Assembly: GCA_019418195.1 (NCBI GenBank)
Contig: DYCJ01000065.1
Span: 1-9,925, forward strand
Length of the DNA: 9,925 nucleotides
Source of the DNA: Clostridiales bacterium
GTDB lineage: Bacteria > Bacillota > Clostridia > Lachnospirales > Lachnospiraceae
Direction: 5' to 3'
How positions within the stretch are numbered: the stretch's first letter is position 1; each line of letters opens with the position of its first letter. Of the stretch, positions 1 to 5,852 are shown in pieces. The position numbers were made by a program, and so were the translations under genes. The notes under the pieces are model-generated. The model saw only the letters and a list, made by a program, of their open reading frames with translations, had not been told where the DNA came from and ran no database searches.

Positions 1-323
1 GCGTGACGGATCAGGATGATTTCCTCAACGGATGCCTGGAGCTTGAGACGCTCCTGACGCCCCGGGAACTTTTAGGTGAGCTGAACCGGATCGAGGCGGA
101 GGAGGGCCGTGAGCGCATTGTTCACTGGGGACCGCGGACACTGGATCTGGATATCATTTTCTATGACGATATCACCGTTCAGGAAAAAGACTTGTGCATC
201 CCCCATGTGGAGATGCACAAGAGAAAATTTGTGTTGGAGCCTCTGGCGCAGATTGCTCCGTACAAACGGCATCCGGTGTACGGAAAGACTGTGACAGAGA
301 TGCTGGGAGACCTTACTCAGTAA
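1..323 (+). CDS. folK: 2-amino-4-hydroxy-6-hydroxymethyldihydropteridine diphosphokinase (HPPK), C-terminal part
   Basis: This enzyme transfers pyrophosphate from ATP to 6-hydroxymethyl-7,8-dihydropterin in folate synthesis, in the cytosol. The visible part carries the family signature HWGPRTLDLDII; its two aspartates (residues 48 and 50 counted from the GTG at position 3) match the Mg-binding pair. It also has the typical DDFLNG segment and the C-terminal IPHVEMHKRKFVLEPL block. The start lies outside the window: the frame is open to base 1, the GTG at 3 has no ribosome site, and the segment aligns with the middle of HPPK, so roughly a third of the protein is missing. It could be a stand-alone folK or the end of a folB-folK fusion. 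Its last 11 bases overlap the end of the convergent anti-sigma gene. Identification is firm. Confidence 0.93.
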   Translation, partial: VTDQDDFLNGCLELETLLTPRELLGELNRIEAEEGRERIVHWGPRTLDLDIIFYDDITVQEKDLCIPHVEMHKRKFVLEPLAQIAPYKRHPVYGKTVTEMLGDLTQ

Positions 324-1740
324 CTTTCACATACAGTGCCGGTGAGCCTGCGGCTGCTTCACTGAGGCCGAAAAACTGCATATACGCACTGCCCAGACAG
401 TCATTGTCTGCAACATAGACGGAGGTGCATTCAATCTCTTCTCCGGGATGAATGGTGGTGAACAGTTCGTCTGCCCCTCCATTATTCGGGGCACTCTGAT
501 AGAACGGTAAGCCGTCGGTTGTAAGTCTTTTCCAGCTTTCCTGTGCCGGAGACGATTTGTCCCGGGGCTGGGAAAGTCTGTAAGTCCCATTGTCATTTTC
601 ATCAAGATGCCGGAGAGAAGGCGAGAGAAGGATTTTCTGTGCCGTGCCTCTGGTATTGCGGATCTTTGTCGTTACGATGATGAAAGAAGCTTCCGCGCTT
701 TCCGTCTCCTGACTGCCTGCGTCCGTAAAACGTTCGTGGGGCTTTAAAGAACCGTCCTCATTCACATATTCCGTCAGGTTCGGATAGGTGTCCCGGATAA
801 AATTCTCTTTTAGGAATTCATCAGGCGGCAGGGTATCCGTGACCTGGATATCAACAGCCTGATACTCGATCCCCTGATAATTTTCGTATATGTCACCATC
901 GATCCTCATCACGTCATTCAGTCCGCAGATGGAATCATCGGTGATACCGGAGGCGGCTTTCTCTATCTCATCCTCAATCCACTGATTCTTCTCGTTTATC
1001 GCTGCGATTTCTTCTTCTGTCGGATAGGGAACGGTTGTATCGAGGACTTCGATGTTCAGTCCTTCCGCTACTTTTATTACCTCGTCATCTAGCAGACCGG
1101 GCCCATTCAGCCATACATGCACGGCATAGCCCCATTCCTCATTGAATACAAAGATATCCTGTATTGTTTCATCACTGTCGATGTAGTCTTTACTGGTAAA
1201 AAGATCTACGCTCATCCCCTGAATATCGACGGACTTAATAAAATTGTCCTCGGTGAAAGGTGCATGGAGCGGATCATCCTGCGTCTGAGACATCTCATAG
1301 AGTTCGGCTGCGTTGTATGAAATAATATCCATGACGCCCCCGGTTTCTTCATTATACCATTCCTCTGTGGATGCGTTTACACCCTGACAGATATAACCGT
1401 CCGGAATATAACCCGGCGTAACCCGGATCTCATGTGCTTCTTTTTCTGAGGGGTCGATATTGAGAGAATATGTGAGTTTATCATCTTTCTGTGTAAGCTG
1501 CGCACTGAAGAAATGTCCCGCTGCGTAGACCGTCACTCCAAGCCCTGCGATCAGGGCGGCTGCTGCGGCGATCGTCATCCATGCTTTTTTCTTCCGCCTA
1601 TGAATTCTGCGGGATCTGTTCTTGTCTGTGAGCCCGAGATTCCGATAGGTGTCGTTGATCTTCTGCTCGACGGGATCAGGAATTTCTACATTGCTCTTTA
1701 AGATCCGTTCCATTTCTTCCTGTGAATAGATCCGTTTCAT
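313..1740 (-). CDS. Membrane-anchored anti-sigma factor-like protein with a large extracytoplasmic region
   Basis: This is probably the anti-sigma partner of the ECF sigma factor encoded just upstream, holding it at the membrane until a signal arrives. The 475-residue protein has a short cytoplasmic N-terminus (residues 1-52) with the IPDPVEQKINDTYRNLGL-type segment common in clostridial DUF4179-like anti-sigma proteins. A basic stretch (RRIHRRKKK) then leads into one membrane helix at about 54-74. The remaining 400 residues should lie outside. The part around 105-235 (TPGYIPDGY, then EWGYAVHVWLNGP and a final helix) resembles DUF4367-type sensor domains. The part from about 290 to 475 is beta-rich and I do not recognise it securely. 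The start has a strong AGAAAGGAGG site with normal spacing. The sigma stop is only 15 bases upstream, so the two are co-transcribed. Function is inferred from architecture and neighbour. Confidence 0.8.
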   Translation of the reverse strand: MKRIYSQEEMERILKSNVEIPDPVEQKINDTYRNLGLTDKNRSRRIHRRKKKAWMTIAAAAALIAGLGVTVYAAGHFFSAQLTQKDDKLTYSLNIDPSEKEAHEIRVTPGYIPDGYICQGVNASTEEWYNEETGGVMDIISYNAAELYEMSQTQDDPLHAPFTEDNFIKSVDIQGMSVDLFTSKDYIDSDETIQDIFVFNEEWGYAVHVWLNGPGLLDDEVIKVAEGLNIEVLDTTVPYPTEEEIAAINEKNQWIEDEIEKAASGITDDSICGLNDVMRIDGDIYENYQGIEYQAVDIQVTDTLPPDEFLKENFIRDTYPNLTEYVNEDGSLKPHERFTDAGSQETESAEASFIIVTTKIRNTRGTAQKILLSPSLRHLDENDNGTYRLSQPRDKSSPAQESWKRLTTDGLPFYQSAPNNGGADELFTTIHPGEEIECTSVYVADNDCLGSAYMQFFGLSEAAAGSPALYVKVTE

Positions 1741-1755
1741 AATTCGTCCTCCTTT

Positions 1756-2304
1756 CTAATTCTGATGAACGGCTTCCTGGCCGGTCCAGATTTCCTTGAA
1801 TTTACTGCGCCCTCTGGAAAGCCGTGTCTTTACTGTGTTTTCTTCCATATCCAGGAGCTGGGCGATTTCACTGATCTTAAATCCTTCTCCATAGTATAGA
1901 AGGAGTATTGTCCGGTATTTTTCATCGAGGGAATTCATAAGCTCATTGAATTCCGAATTGTCCAGCTCGCGGCTTACTTCTCCATATTCCGGAAAGTCGC
2001 TGACCGGATGTTCCCGCTTGTTTTTCCGGATGATATCGATGCATTTATTGATCAGGATACGGGTCATCCACGTGCGGAAATATTCAGCCTCTGCCAGATG
2101 ACCGATCGACTTCCAGCAGGTTTCGATTGTATCCTGGATGGCGTCCGCGATATCCTCATCGCTGGTGAAATAGGACCGGGCGATTTTGTACATGCTCTGT
2201 TTATGCATGTCTATCAGCCTGACAAATGCCTGGGCATCACCCTGCTGTGCTTTTTTGACAAGATATTTCAGAGAGATCCCCTCCTTTCTTTCTGCCGGGT
2301 ACAT
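1756..2304 (-). CDS. ECF-type RNA polymerase sigma factor
   Basis: An alternative sigma-70 family factor of the extracytoplasmic-function group, 182 residues, which directs RNA polymerase to stress or envelope promoters. Region 2 spans about residues 26-95, with DIADAIQDTIETCW and FRTWMTRILINKCIDIIRK. Region 4 spans about 123-172, with LDEKYRTILLLYY and the helix-turn-helix ISEIAQLLDMEENTVKTRLSRGR. There is no region 1.1 or 3, as usual for the group. I chose the ATG at 2304 because GGAGAGGAGG lies 11 bases upstream. The longer frame, from ATG 2355, has no ribosome site and adds 17 residues unlike the family. The gene precedes the anti-sigma gene by 15 bases and has an ECF-like promoter of its own, pointing to autoregulation. 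The family call is firm; the regulon is unknown. Confidence 0.92.
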   Translation of the reverse strand: MYPAERKEGISLKYLVKKAQQGDAQAFVRLIDMHKQSMYKIARSYFTSDEDIADAIQDTIETCWKSIGHLAEAEYFRTWMTRILINKCIDIIRKNKREHPVSDFPEYGEVSRELDNSEFNELMNSLDEKYRTILLLYYGEGFKISEIAQLLDMEENTVKTRLSRGRSKFKEIWTGQEAVHQN

Positions 2305-2315
2305 AGAAGATGTTT

Positions 2316-2324
2316 CCTCCTCTC
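2316..2324 (-). promoter_or_regulatory. Ribosome binding site deciding the sigma factor start
   Basis: On the minus strand this reads GGAGAGGAG with a further G. It lies 11 bases before the ATG at 2304, while nothing comparable precedes the alternative ATG at 2355. Confidence 0.65.
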
Positions 2325-2363
2325 CGGTATCGGTTGTGAAACTGCGGCACCGCATTTGTTATC

Positions 2364-2376
2364 TGTAACTGTTACA
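2364..2376. repeat. Short palindrome near the sigma operon transcription start
   Basis: TGTAAC-T-GTTACA is a perfect 6-base inverted repeat around one base. It sits at the predicted start of the sigma operon transcript and could be an operator, but it is short and may be chance. Confidence 0.35.
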
Positions 2377-2426
2377 TACATTAGACGAAATAAGGGTTTA
2401 AAAAGTTTCATGCCGAACTGTTACAT
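2367..2426. repeat. Pair of 11-base direct repeats flanking the ECF promoter
   Basis: AACTGTTACAT occurs at 2367-2377 and again at 2416-2426, 49 bases apart, one on each side of the ECF-type promoter. The first copy overlaps the palindrome at 2364-2376. Exact 11-base identity over so short a region suggests a regulator site, but no known regulator is recognised. Confidence 0.4.
2382..2410 (-). promoter_or_regulatory. ECF-type promoter of the sigma/anti-sigma operon
   Basis: On the minus strand, TGAAAC (2410-2405, continuing TTTT) is followed after 17 bases by CGTCTA (2387-2382). This is the AAC-type -35 and CGTC-type -10 that ECF factors of the SigW/SigM/SigV kind recognise. Transcription would start near 2375, leaving about 70 bases of leader before the ATG at 2304. 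It lies directly before an ECF gene, so self-activation is the natural reading. The match is seen in the sequence; its use by this particular sigma factor is inferred. Confidence 0.7.
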
Positions 2427-2482
2427 TTTAGCATATTTATAAGTGAATTGTGTGGATATTCAAGTACTCCTCTGGTAAAATA

Positions 2483-2510
2483 TTGACAATAGAGAAAAAT
2501 GCTCAATTAT
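2483..2510 (+). promoter_or_regulatory. Probable SigA-type promoter of the hydrogenase gene
   Basis: A perfect -35 TTGACA (2483-2488) is followed after 16 bases by AATTAT (2505-2510), four of six matches to the -10 consensus. Transcription would start about 35-40 bases before the ATG at 2554. A strong ribosome site, CAGGAGGG, is at about 2540-2547. The -35 is convincing; the -10 is only fair. Confidence 0.5.
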
Positions 2511-2553
2511 GAGAGATGTGTACGGAAAAAGAAAATGACAGGAGGGTAACAGA

Positions 2554-3204
2554 ATGCAGGTCATTGATTTTAAAGACGCCAGATGCCGTCACTGCTACAA
2601 ATGTGTCCGCCACTGTGCAGTGAAAGCCATATCGGTCCGGGACGAGCAGGCACGTATCATGGTGGATCACTGTATCAACTGCGGGCGTTGTCTTGAAGTC
2701 TGTCCCCAGAATGCAAAGACATTTGCAAGTGATATGGAGCGGGTGAAAGGATATCTGGAACAGGGCGATAAGACGATCATATCCATTGCCCCGTCCTATG
2801 CGGGTGTGCTGGATTTTGACCGGCCCGGCCAGATAGTGGACGCGCTGCAGAAGCTTGGATTTTATGAGGTGCGGGAGACGGCGGAGGGGGCCGCTCTTGT
2901 GACCAGTGAATATAAGAAACTGGTCCGGGAGCAGAAGATGCCCAATATTATTACCACCTGCTGTCCCAGCGTAAATGACCTGATCGAGAAATACTATCCG
3001 GACTGCGCGAAGCTGATGGCGCCGGTGGTCTCCCCTATGATCGCTCACGGACGTTACATTAAAAAGCTGTACGGCCCGGATGTGAAAGTTGTCTTCCTCG
3101 GGCCCTGCATCGCGAAGAAGCAGGAGGCCATCGGAGACAAGAGAGTGAGGGGAGCAATCGATGCGATCCTGACCTTTGAGGAGCTGGCACTGTGGCTGAA
3201 GTAG
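2554..3204 (+). CDS. N-terminal fragment of sensory [FeFe]-hydrogenase (ferredoxin domain, L1 and L2)
   Basis: This 216-residue fragment holds two CxxCxxCxxxC clusters (Cys 11, 14, 17, 21 and Cys 40, 43, 46, 50), each expected to bind a 4Fe-4S centre for electron transfer. It then has H-cluster motif L1 (TTCCPS, Cys 136 and 137) and L2 (FLGPCIAKKQEA, Cys 185). In catalytic hydrogenases L2 normally reads MPC; here the Met is Gly, as in HydS-like sensors. The start is the ATG at 2554 with a strong ribosome site CAGGAGGG and a TTGACA promoter upstream. It ends at the premature TAG and lacks L3, which supplies the last two ligands of the H-cluster, so on its own it should not be an active hydrogenase. 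Confidence 0.85.
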   Translation: MQVIDFKDARCRHCYKCVRHCAVKAISVRDEQARIMVDHCINCGRCLEVCPQNAKTFASDMERVKGYLEQGDKTIISIAPSYAGVLDFDRPGQIVDALQKLGFYEVRETAEGAALVTSEYKKLVREQKMPNIITTCCPSVNDLIEKYYPDCAKLMAPVVSPMIAHGRYIKKLYGPDVKVVFLGPCIAKKQEAIGDKRVRGAIDAILTFEELALWLK

Positions 3205-3228
3205 TCGGGAATTGACCTTCATTCCTGC

Positions 3229-3233
3229 GAGGA
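3229..3233 (+). promoter_or_regulatory. Possible internal ribosome binding site after the premature stop
   Basis: GAGGA lies 7 bases before the ATG at 3241 and 25 bases after the TAG at 3202-3204. Ribosomes terminating there could restart and make the C-terminal half. It lies in sequence that would be coding in the intact gene, so it may be chance. Confidence 0.35.
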
Positions 3234-3240
3234 TAAGCCG

Positions 3241-4263
3241 ATGGGCAATCCGGATCCGAACATCAACCGCCTGTATCCGGTGAGCGGCGGCGTGATCCAG
3301 TCCGTGATCACTGAGGAGGACGCGGACGGTTATCACAAGGTATTTGTAGACGGACTGGAAAATTGTATGGAAATGCTGGAATGTCTGAGAAAAGGAGAGC
3401 TGGACCACTGCTTTATCGAGGCAAACGTGTGTGAGGGAGGATGCGCGAAAGGCCCTGCATCCGCGCACTGGAATACATCCTATGTGAAGACAAAAGTAAA
3501 AATCGAAAATGTAGTCTCCTATAAGTCAGCACGGGATCTGCCGTACATGAGCGAGCAGGAGATGTACAAGAAGTTTGGCGACCGCAGTATTTCCGACCTG
3601 CAGCCGTCCGAGGAGCAGATCACAAGGATCCTGCGCTCCACCGGAAAATATACGCCGGAAGATGAACTAAACTGTGGTGCCTGCGGATATTCCACCTGCC
3701 GGGAGAAAGCTGTGGCTGTATTTCAGGAGAAGGCGGAGCTGTCTATGTGTATGCCTTATGCACTGGCACAGGCAGAGTCCATGTCAAATGTGGTTATGGA
3801 TGTGACGCCGAACATGATCTTTGTCATCGGAAATGACATGAAGATCCTGGACTGTAACGGGAAAGGACAGGAGCTTCTCGGCGTGGGACACGAAGAAGCG
3901 GTCCAGAGATATATTTTTGAATTTATCGAGACAGAGGATATAGAAAATGTCCTGCTGACAAGAGAGTCCGTTCTGCACAAAAAGGTGAAACTGAACAGAG
4001 GGACCATTGTTGCAGAAGAGACGATCGTATACATAGAGAAACTGGACGCGGTCCTTGTCATGTTCCGGGATGTCACACGGGAGGAAAAAGTGAAAGAGCA
4101 GCGTTACAACCTGAAAGTCGAGACTGTGGAGATGGCACAGAAGGTCATTGAGAAGCAGATGATGGTGGCACAGGAGATCGCGGGACTTCTTGGAGAGACG
4201 ACCGCGGAGACAAAAGTGACCCTTACAAAGCTGAGAGATTCGATCCTGAATGATGAAGAATAG
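3241..4263 (+). CDS. C-terminal fragment of sensory [FeFe]-hydrogenase (L3, Fe-S motif, PAS domain)
   Basis: The 340-codon remainder of the broken sensor. Residues 1-75 finish the H-cluster domain, with NPDPNINRLYPVSGG and motif L3 (ANVCEGGCAKG, Cys 64 and 68). Residues 145-170 hold NCGACGYSTC and a fourth cysteine at 170, a PF04060-like 4Fe-4S motif. About 178-280 is a PAS domain (VTPNMIFVIGNDMKILDCN at its start, VLVMFRDVTR at its end). Residues 281-320 form a charged helical tail likely to relay the signal. ATG 3241 is simply the first good start after the TAG, with GAGGA in front of it; in the intact gene this is codon 230, not a start. Any protein from here would lack L1 and L2. The phosphatase gene follows closely, which supports a shared signalling role. 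Confidence 0.8.
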   Translation: MGNPDPNINRLYPVSGGVIQSVITEEDADGYHKVFVDGLENCMEMLECLRKGELDHCFIEANVCEGGCAKGPASAHWNTSYVKTKVKIENVVSYKSARDLPYMSEQEMYKKFGDRSISDLQPSEEQITRILRSTGKYTPEDELNCGACGYSTCREKAVAVFQEKAELSMCMPYALAQAESMSNVVMDVTPNMIFVIGNDMKILDCNGKGQELLGVGHEEAVQRYIFEFIETEDIENVLLTRESVLHKKVKLNRGTIVAEETIVYIEKLDAVLVMFRDVTREEKVKEQRYNLKVETVEMAQKVIEKQMMVAQEIAGLLGETTAETKVTLTKLRDSILNDEE

Positions 4264-4308
4264 TGCCGCAGGGATACAGCAGATGGAGCGGGCGGCGTGA
4301 CGTGGAAG

Positions 4309-4313
4309 AGAGG
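4309..4313 (+). promoter_or_regulatory. Ribosome binding site deciding the phosphatase start
   Basis: AGAGG lies 9 bases before the ATG at 4323. The longer frame would begin at GTG 4263, overlapping the preceding stop codon, with no comparable site. Confidence 0.5.
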
Positions 4314-4322
4314 TGGAAGTAT

Positions 4323-5501
4323 ATGGCAGGCGTGAGCATTGACGCAGCGTGGAGGAGTCTGAATAAGTATGAGGAAGAATTGTGCGGGGACAAGGTGGAG
4401 ATCCTGAAGACTGAGGATTCGGATATCCTGATCATGGCCGACGGCATGGGGAGCGGTGTGAAGGCAAATATACTGGCAACACTGACATCCAAGATCCTCG
4501 GCACGATGCTTCAGGAAGGCGCACAGATTGAATCCTGCGTGGAGACAATCGCGAAGACACTTCCTGTATGCAAGGTGAGAAAAGTGGCATATGCAACATT
4601 TTCTATCCTGCAGATCTTTCATAACGGGAATGCTTATCTTGCGGAATTTGACAATCCGTCCTGCGTATTCATCCGCGACGGGAAGATTGTGAAATATCCG
4701 TACGAGATACGTGAGATTGGCGGGAAAAAGATCCATGAGTATAGATTCGCAGTGAAGAAGAATGACTGCTTTGTGCTGATGAGCGACGGTGTGATCTACG
4801 CCGGCGCGGGTTCGATCCTGAACCTGCAGGGCTGGACGTGGGACGCCATGGCAGAGTATACACTCAAATGTACGAAAAAGACCCTCTCTGCATCGAGACT
4901 GGCGGTGATGCTGAGCCAGGCCTGCGATGAGCTGTATGAGGAAAAACCAGGAGACGACACGACGGTAGTTGTGGCGAGAGTGATCGAACGCCGGGTGGTC
5001 AATATATTTACCGGTCCGCCGAAAAATAAAGAGGACGATGAACGCCTGATGCATGACTTCATGCATTCGGAAGGAAAGAAAGTAGTGGCAGGCGGGACAA
5101 GTGCAAATATCGCTGCGCGGGTGCTCGGCAGAGAGATAACGACGAAAGTCGACAGCCGGAACCCTGATGTGCCGCCCATGGCAGTGATCGAAGGGATCGA
5201 CCTTGTGACGGAAGGAGTGCTGACTCTGGGGAAGAGCCTGAAACTTTTGAAAAAATATGCAGGAGATGAATTTGACGAAGAATTTTTCGACGAACTGGAT
5301 GCAGATAACGGCGCGTCCCGGCTGGCGAAACTTCTCATCGAAGAGTGCACAGAGCTGAACCTGTTTGTCGGAACAGCCATAAATGAAGCCCACAAAGAAT
5401 CTGAGCTGAACTTCGACCTGAGCATGAGACAGAATCTGGTGGATCAGCTTATACGCACGGCAGAAGAACTGGGGAAACACGTAAAAGTGAGGTATTATTG
5501 A
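4323..5501 (+). CDS. SpoIIE/PP2C-family serine/threonine protein phosphatase
   Basis: A 392-residue metal-dependent phosphatase expected to remove phosphate from Ser/Thr of a target protein in the cytosol. The catalytic domain covers about residues 1-225. Its metal-binding landmarks are DILIMADGMGSG (Asp 40), VLMSDGV (Asp 155) and PGDDTTVVV (Asp 211 and 212). After it comes a C-terminal region of about 165 residues (GPPKNKEDDERLMHDF, VVAGGTSANIAARVLGRE, TELNLFVGTAINEA) which I do not recognise. No membrane segments are seen, unlike sporulation SpoIIE itself. ATG 4323 is chosen because AGAGG precedes it at normal spacing; the frame opens at GTG 4263. It follows the PAS-hydrogenase by 59 bases, the arrangement known for group C sensory hydrogenases, so it is probably the output of that sensor. 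No STAS-domain or anti-sigma target lies in the window. Confidence 0.88.
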   Translation: MAGVSIDAAWRSLNKYEEELCGDKVEILKTEDSDILIMADGMGSGVKANILATLTSKILGTMLQEGAQIESCVETIAKTLPVCKVRKVAYATFSILQIFHNGNAYLAEFDNPSCVFIRDGKIVKYPYEIREIGGKKIHEYRFAVKKNDCFVLMSDGVIYAGAGSILNLQGWTWDAMAEYTLKCTKKTLSASRLAVMLSQACDELYEEKPGDDTTVVVARVIERRVVNIFTGPPKNKEDDERLMHDFMHSEGKKVVAGGTSANIAARVLGREITTKVDSRNPDVPPMAVIEGIDLVTEGVLTLGKSLKLLKKYAGDEFDEEFFDELDADNGASRLAKLLIEECTELNLFVGTAINEAHKESELNFDLSMRQNLVDQLIRTAEELGKHVKVRYY

Positions 5502-5507
5502 AAGCAC

Positions 5508-5536
5508 TGGACGTAGCCCCTTATTCGGTGTAGAAT
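5508..5536 (+). promoter_or_regulatory. Probable SigA-type promoter of the HPr-like gene
   Basis: TGGACG (5508-5513) is followed after 17 bases by TAGAAT (5531-5536): four of six and five of six matches to consensus with ideal spacing. It would separate expression of the HPr-like gene from the phosphatase gene. The ribosome site AAAGGAG follows at about 5552-5558. Confidence 0.45.
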
Positions 5537-5566
5537 TATAGCATATTAGAGAAAGGAGATAACATT

Positions 5567-5824
5567 ATGCGATCGATTACTTATGTTATCACCGACAGGG
5601 TGGGGATCCATGCAAGACCTGCCGGAATCGTCGTGAAAACGGCGCAGAAATACCAGTCGGAGATCCTTGTTTACAAAGGGGAAAAACAGGCTGATGCAAA
5701 GAAACTGATGCAGCTCATGTCGCTGGGCGTTAAGGGCGGCGAGGAGATCAGTGTGACGGCAGTGGGACCGGACGAAGAGGAGGCCTGTGCTGCGATGGAA
5801 AAAGTGTTAAAAGAGAATCTGTAA
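5567..5824 (+). CDS. HPr-family phosphocarrier protein lacking the regulatory serine
   Basis: A small (85-residue) HPr-like protein. Classical HPr takes phosphate from enzyme I on His15 and passes it to sugar PTS enzymes. The active-site segment GIHARPAG is intact, with His at position 15. The second landmark, normally KSIMGVMSLG with Ser46 as the target of HPr kinase, reads [10 protein letters not shown] here. Position 46 is Lys (codon AAA at 5702-5704), so serine phosphorylation there, and CcpA co-repression through it, should be impossible. Position 12 is Val. The length and full fold (residues 1-85) are normal. It has a strong AAAGGAG ribosome site. A pyrophosphatase gene follows 28 bases later. 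It may be a PTS HPr or a paralogue with another partner, so I do not assign ptsH firmly. Confidence 0.9.
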   Translation: MRSITYVITDRVGIHARPAGIVVKTAQKYQSEILVYKGEKQADAKKLMQLMSLGVKGGEEISVTAVGPDEEEACAAMEKVLKENL

Positions 5825-5852
5825 GGCATTACAGAAAATTCAGGAGGATGTT

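Larger units (their letters stand above)
2554..4263 (+). pseudogene. HydS-like sensory [FeFe]-hydrogenase with PAS domain, interrupted by one in-frame TAG
   Basis: Read through the TAG at 3202-3204, this is one continuous 569-codon protein. Its order is two 4Fe-4S clusters, H-cluster domain (motifs L1, L2, L3), a four-cysteine Fe-S motif, a PAS domain and a helical tail. That matches putative H2-sensing [FeFe]-hydrogenases found beside PP2C/SpoIIE phosphatases. The frame, composition and family similarity run unbroken across the stop, with LALWLK before it and SGIDLHSCEDKP after it. A single base change, for instance from GAG (Glu), explains it. The stop falls between L2 and L3, so the first fragment lacks two H-cluster cysteines. 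TAG is an ordinary stop in several neighbouring genes, so recoding is unlikely. A real nonsense mutation and a sequencing error cannot be told apart here. The two halves are also listed separately. Confidence 0.8.

Noticed and set aside
2305..2355. Longer sigma factor from ATG 2355
   Set aside because: No ribosome site before it, and the added residues do not fit the family; ATG 2304 has GGAGG.
3202..3204. TAG as recoded sense codon (pyrrolysine or amber suppression)
   Set aside because: TAG ends the sigma factor, hydrogenase C-half, pyrophosphatase, SseB-family and sugar kinase genes in this window, so it is an ordinary stop here. Hydrogenases are also not known pyrrolysine proteins, and no downstream stem structure was evident.
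2503..3468. 321-codon open frame on the minus strand
   Set aside because: Antisense to the hydrogenase, with no family resemblance; a shadow of a gene with biased third positions.
4104..5507. 467-codon open frame on the minus strand
   Set aside because: It runs antisense to the clear phosphatase gene, has no ribosome site or recognisable domain, and its Cys/His/Ser-rich translation is typical of a shadow frame.
5498..5536. TTGAAA at 5498 as the -35 of the HPr promoter
   Set aside because: The distance to TAGAAT is 27 bases, far too long; TGGACG at 5508 has the correct 17.
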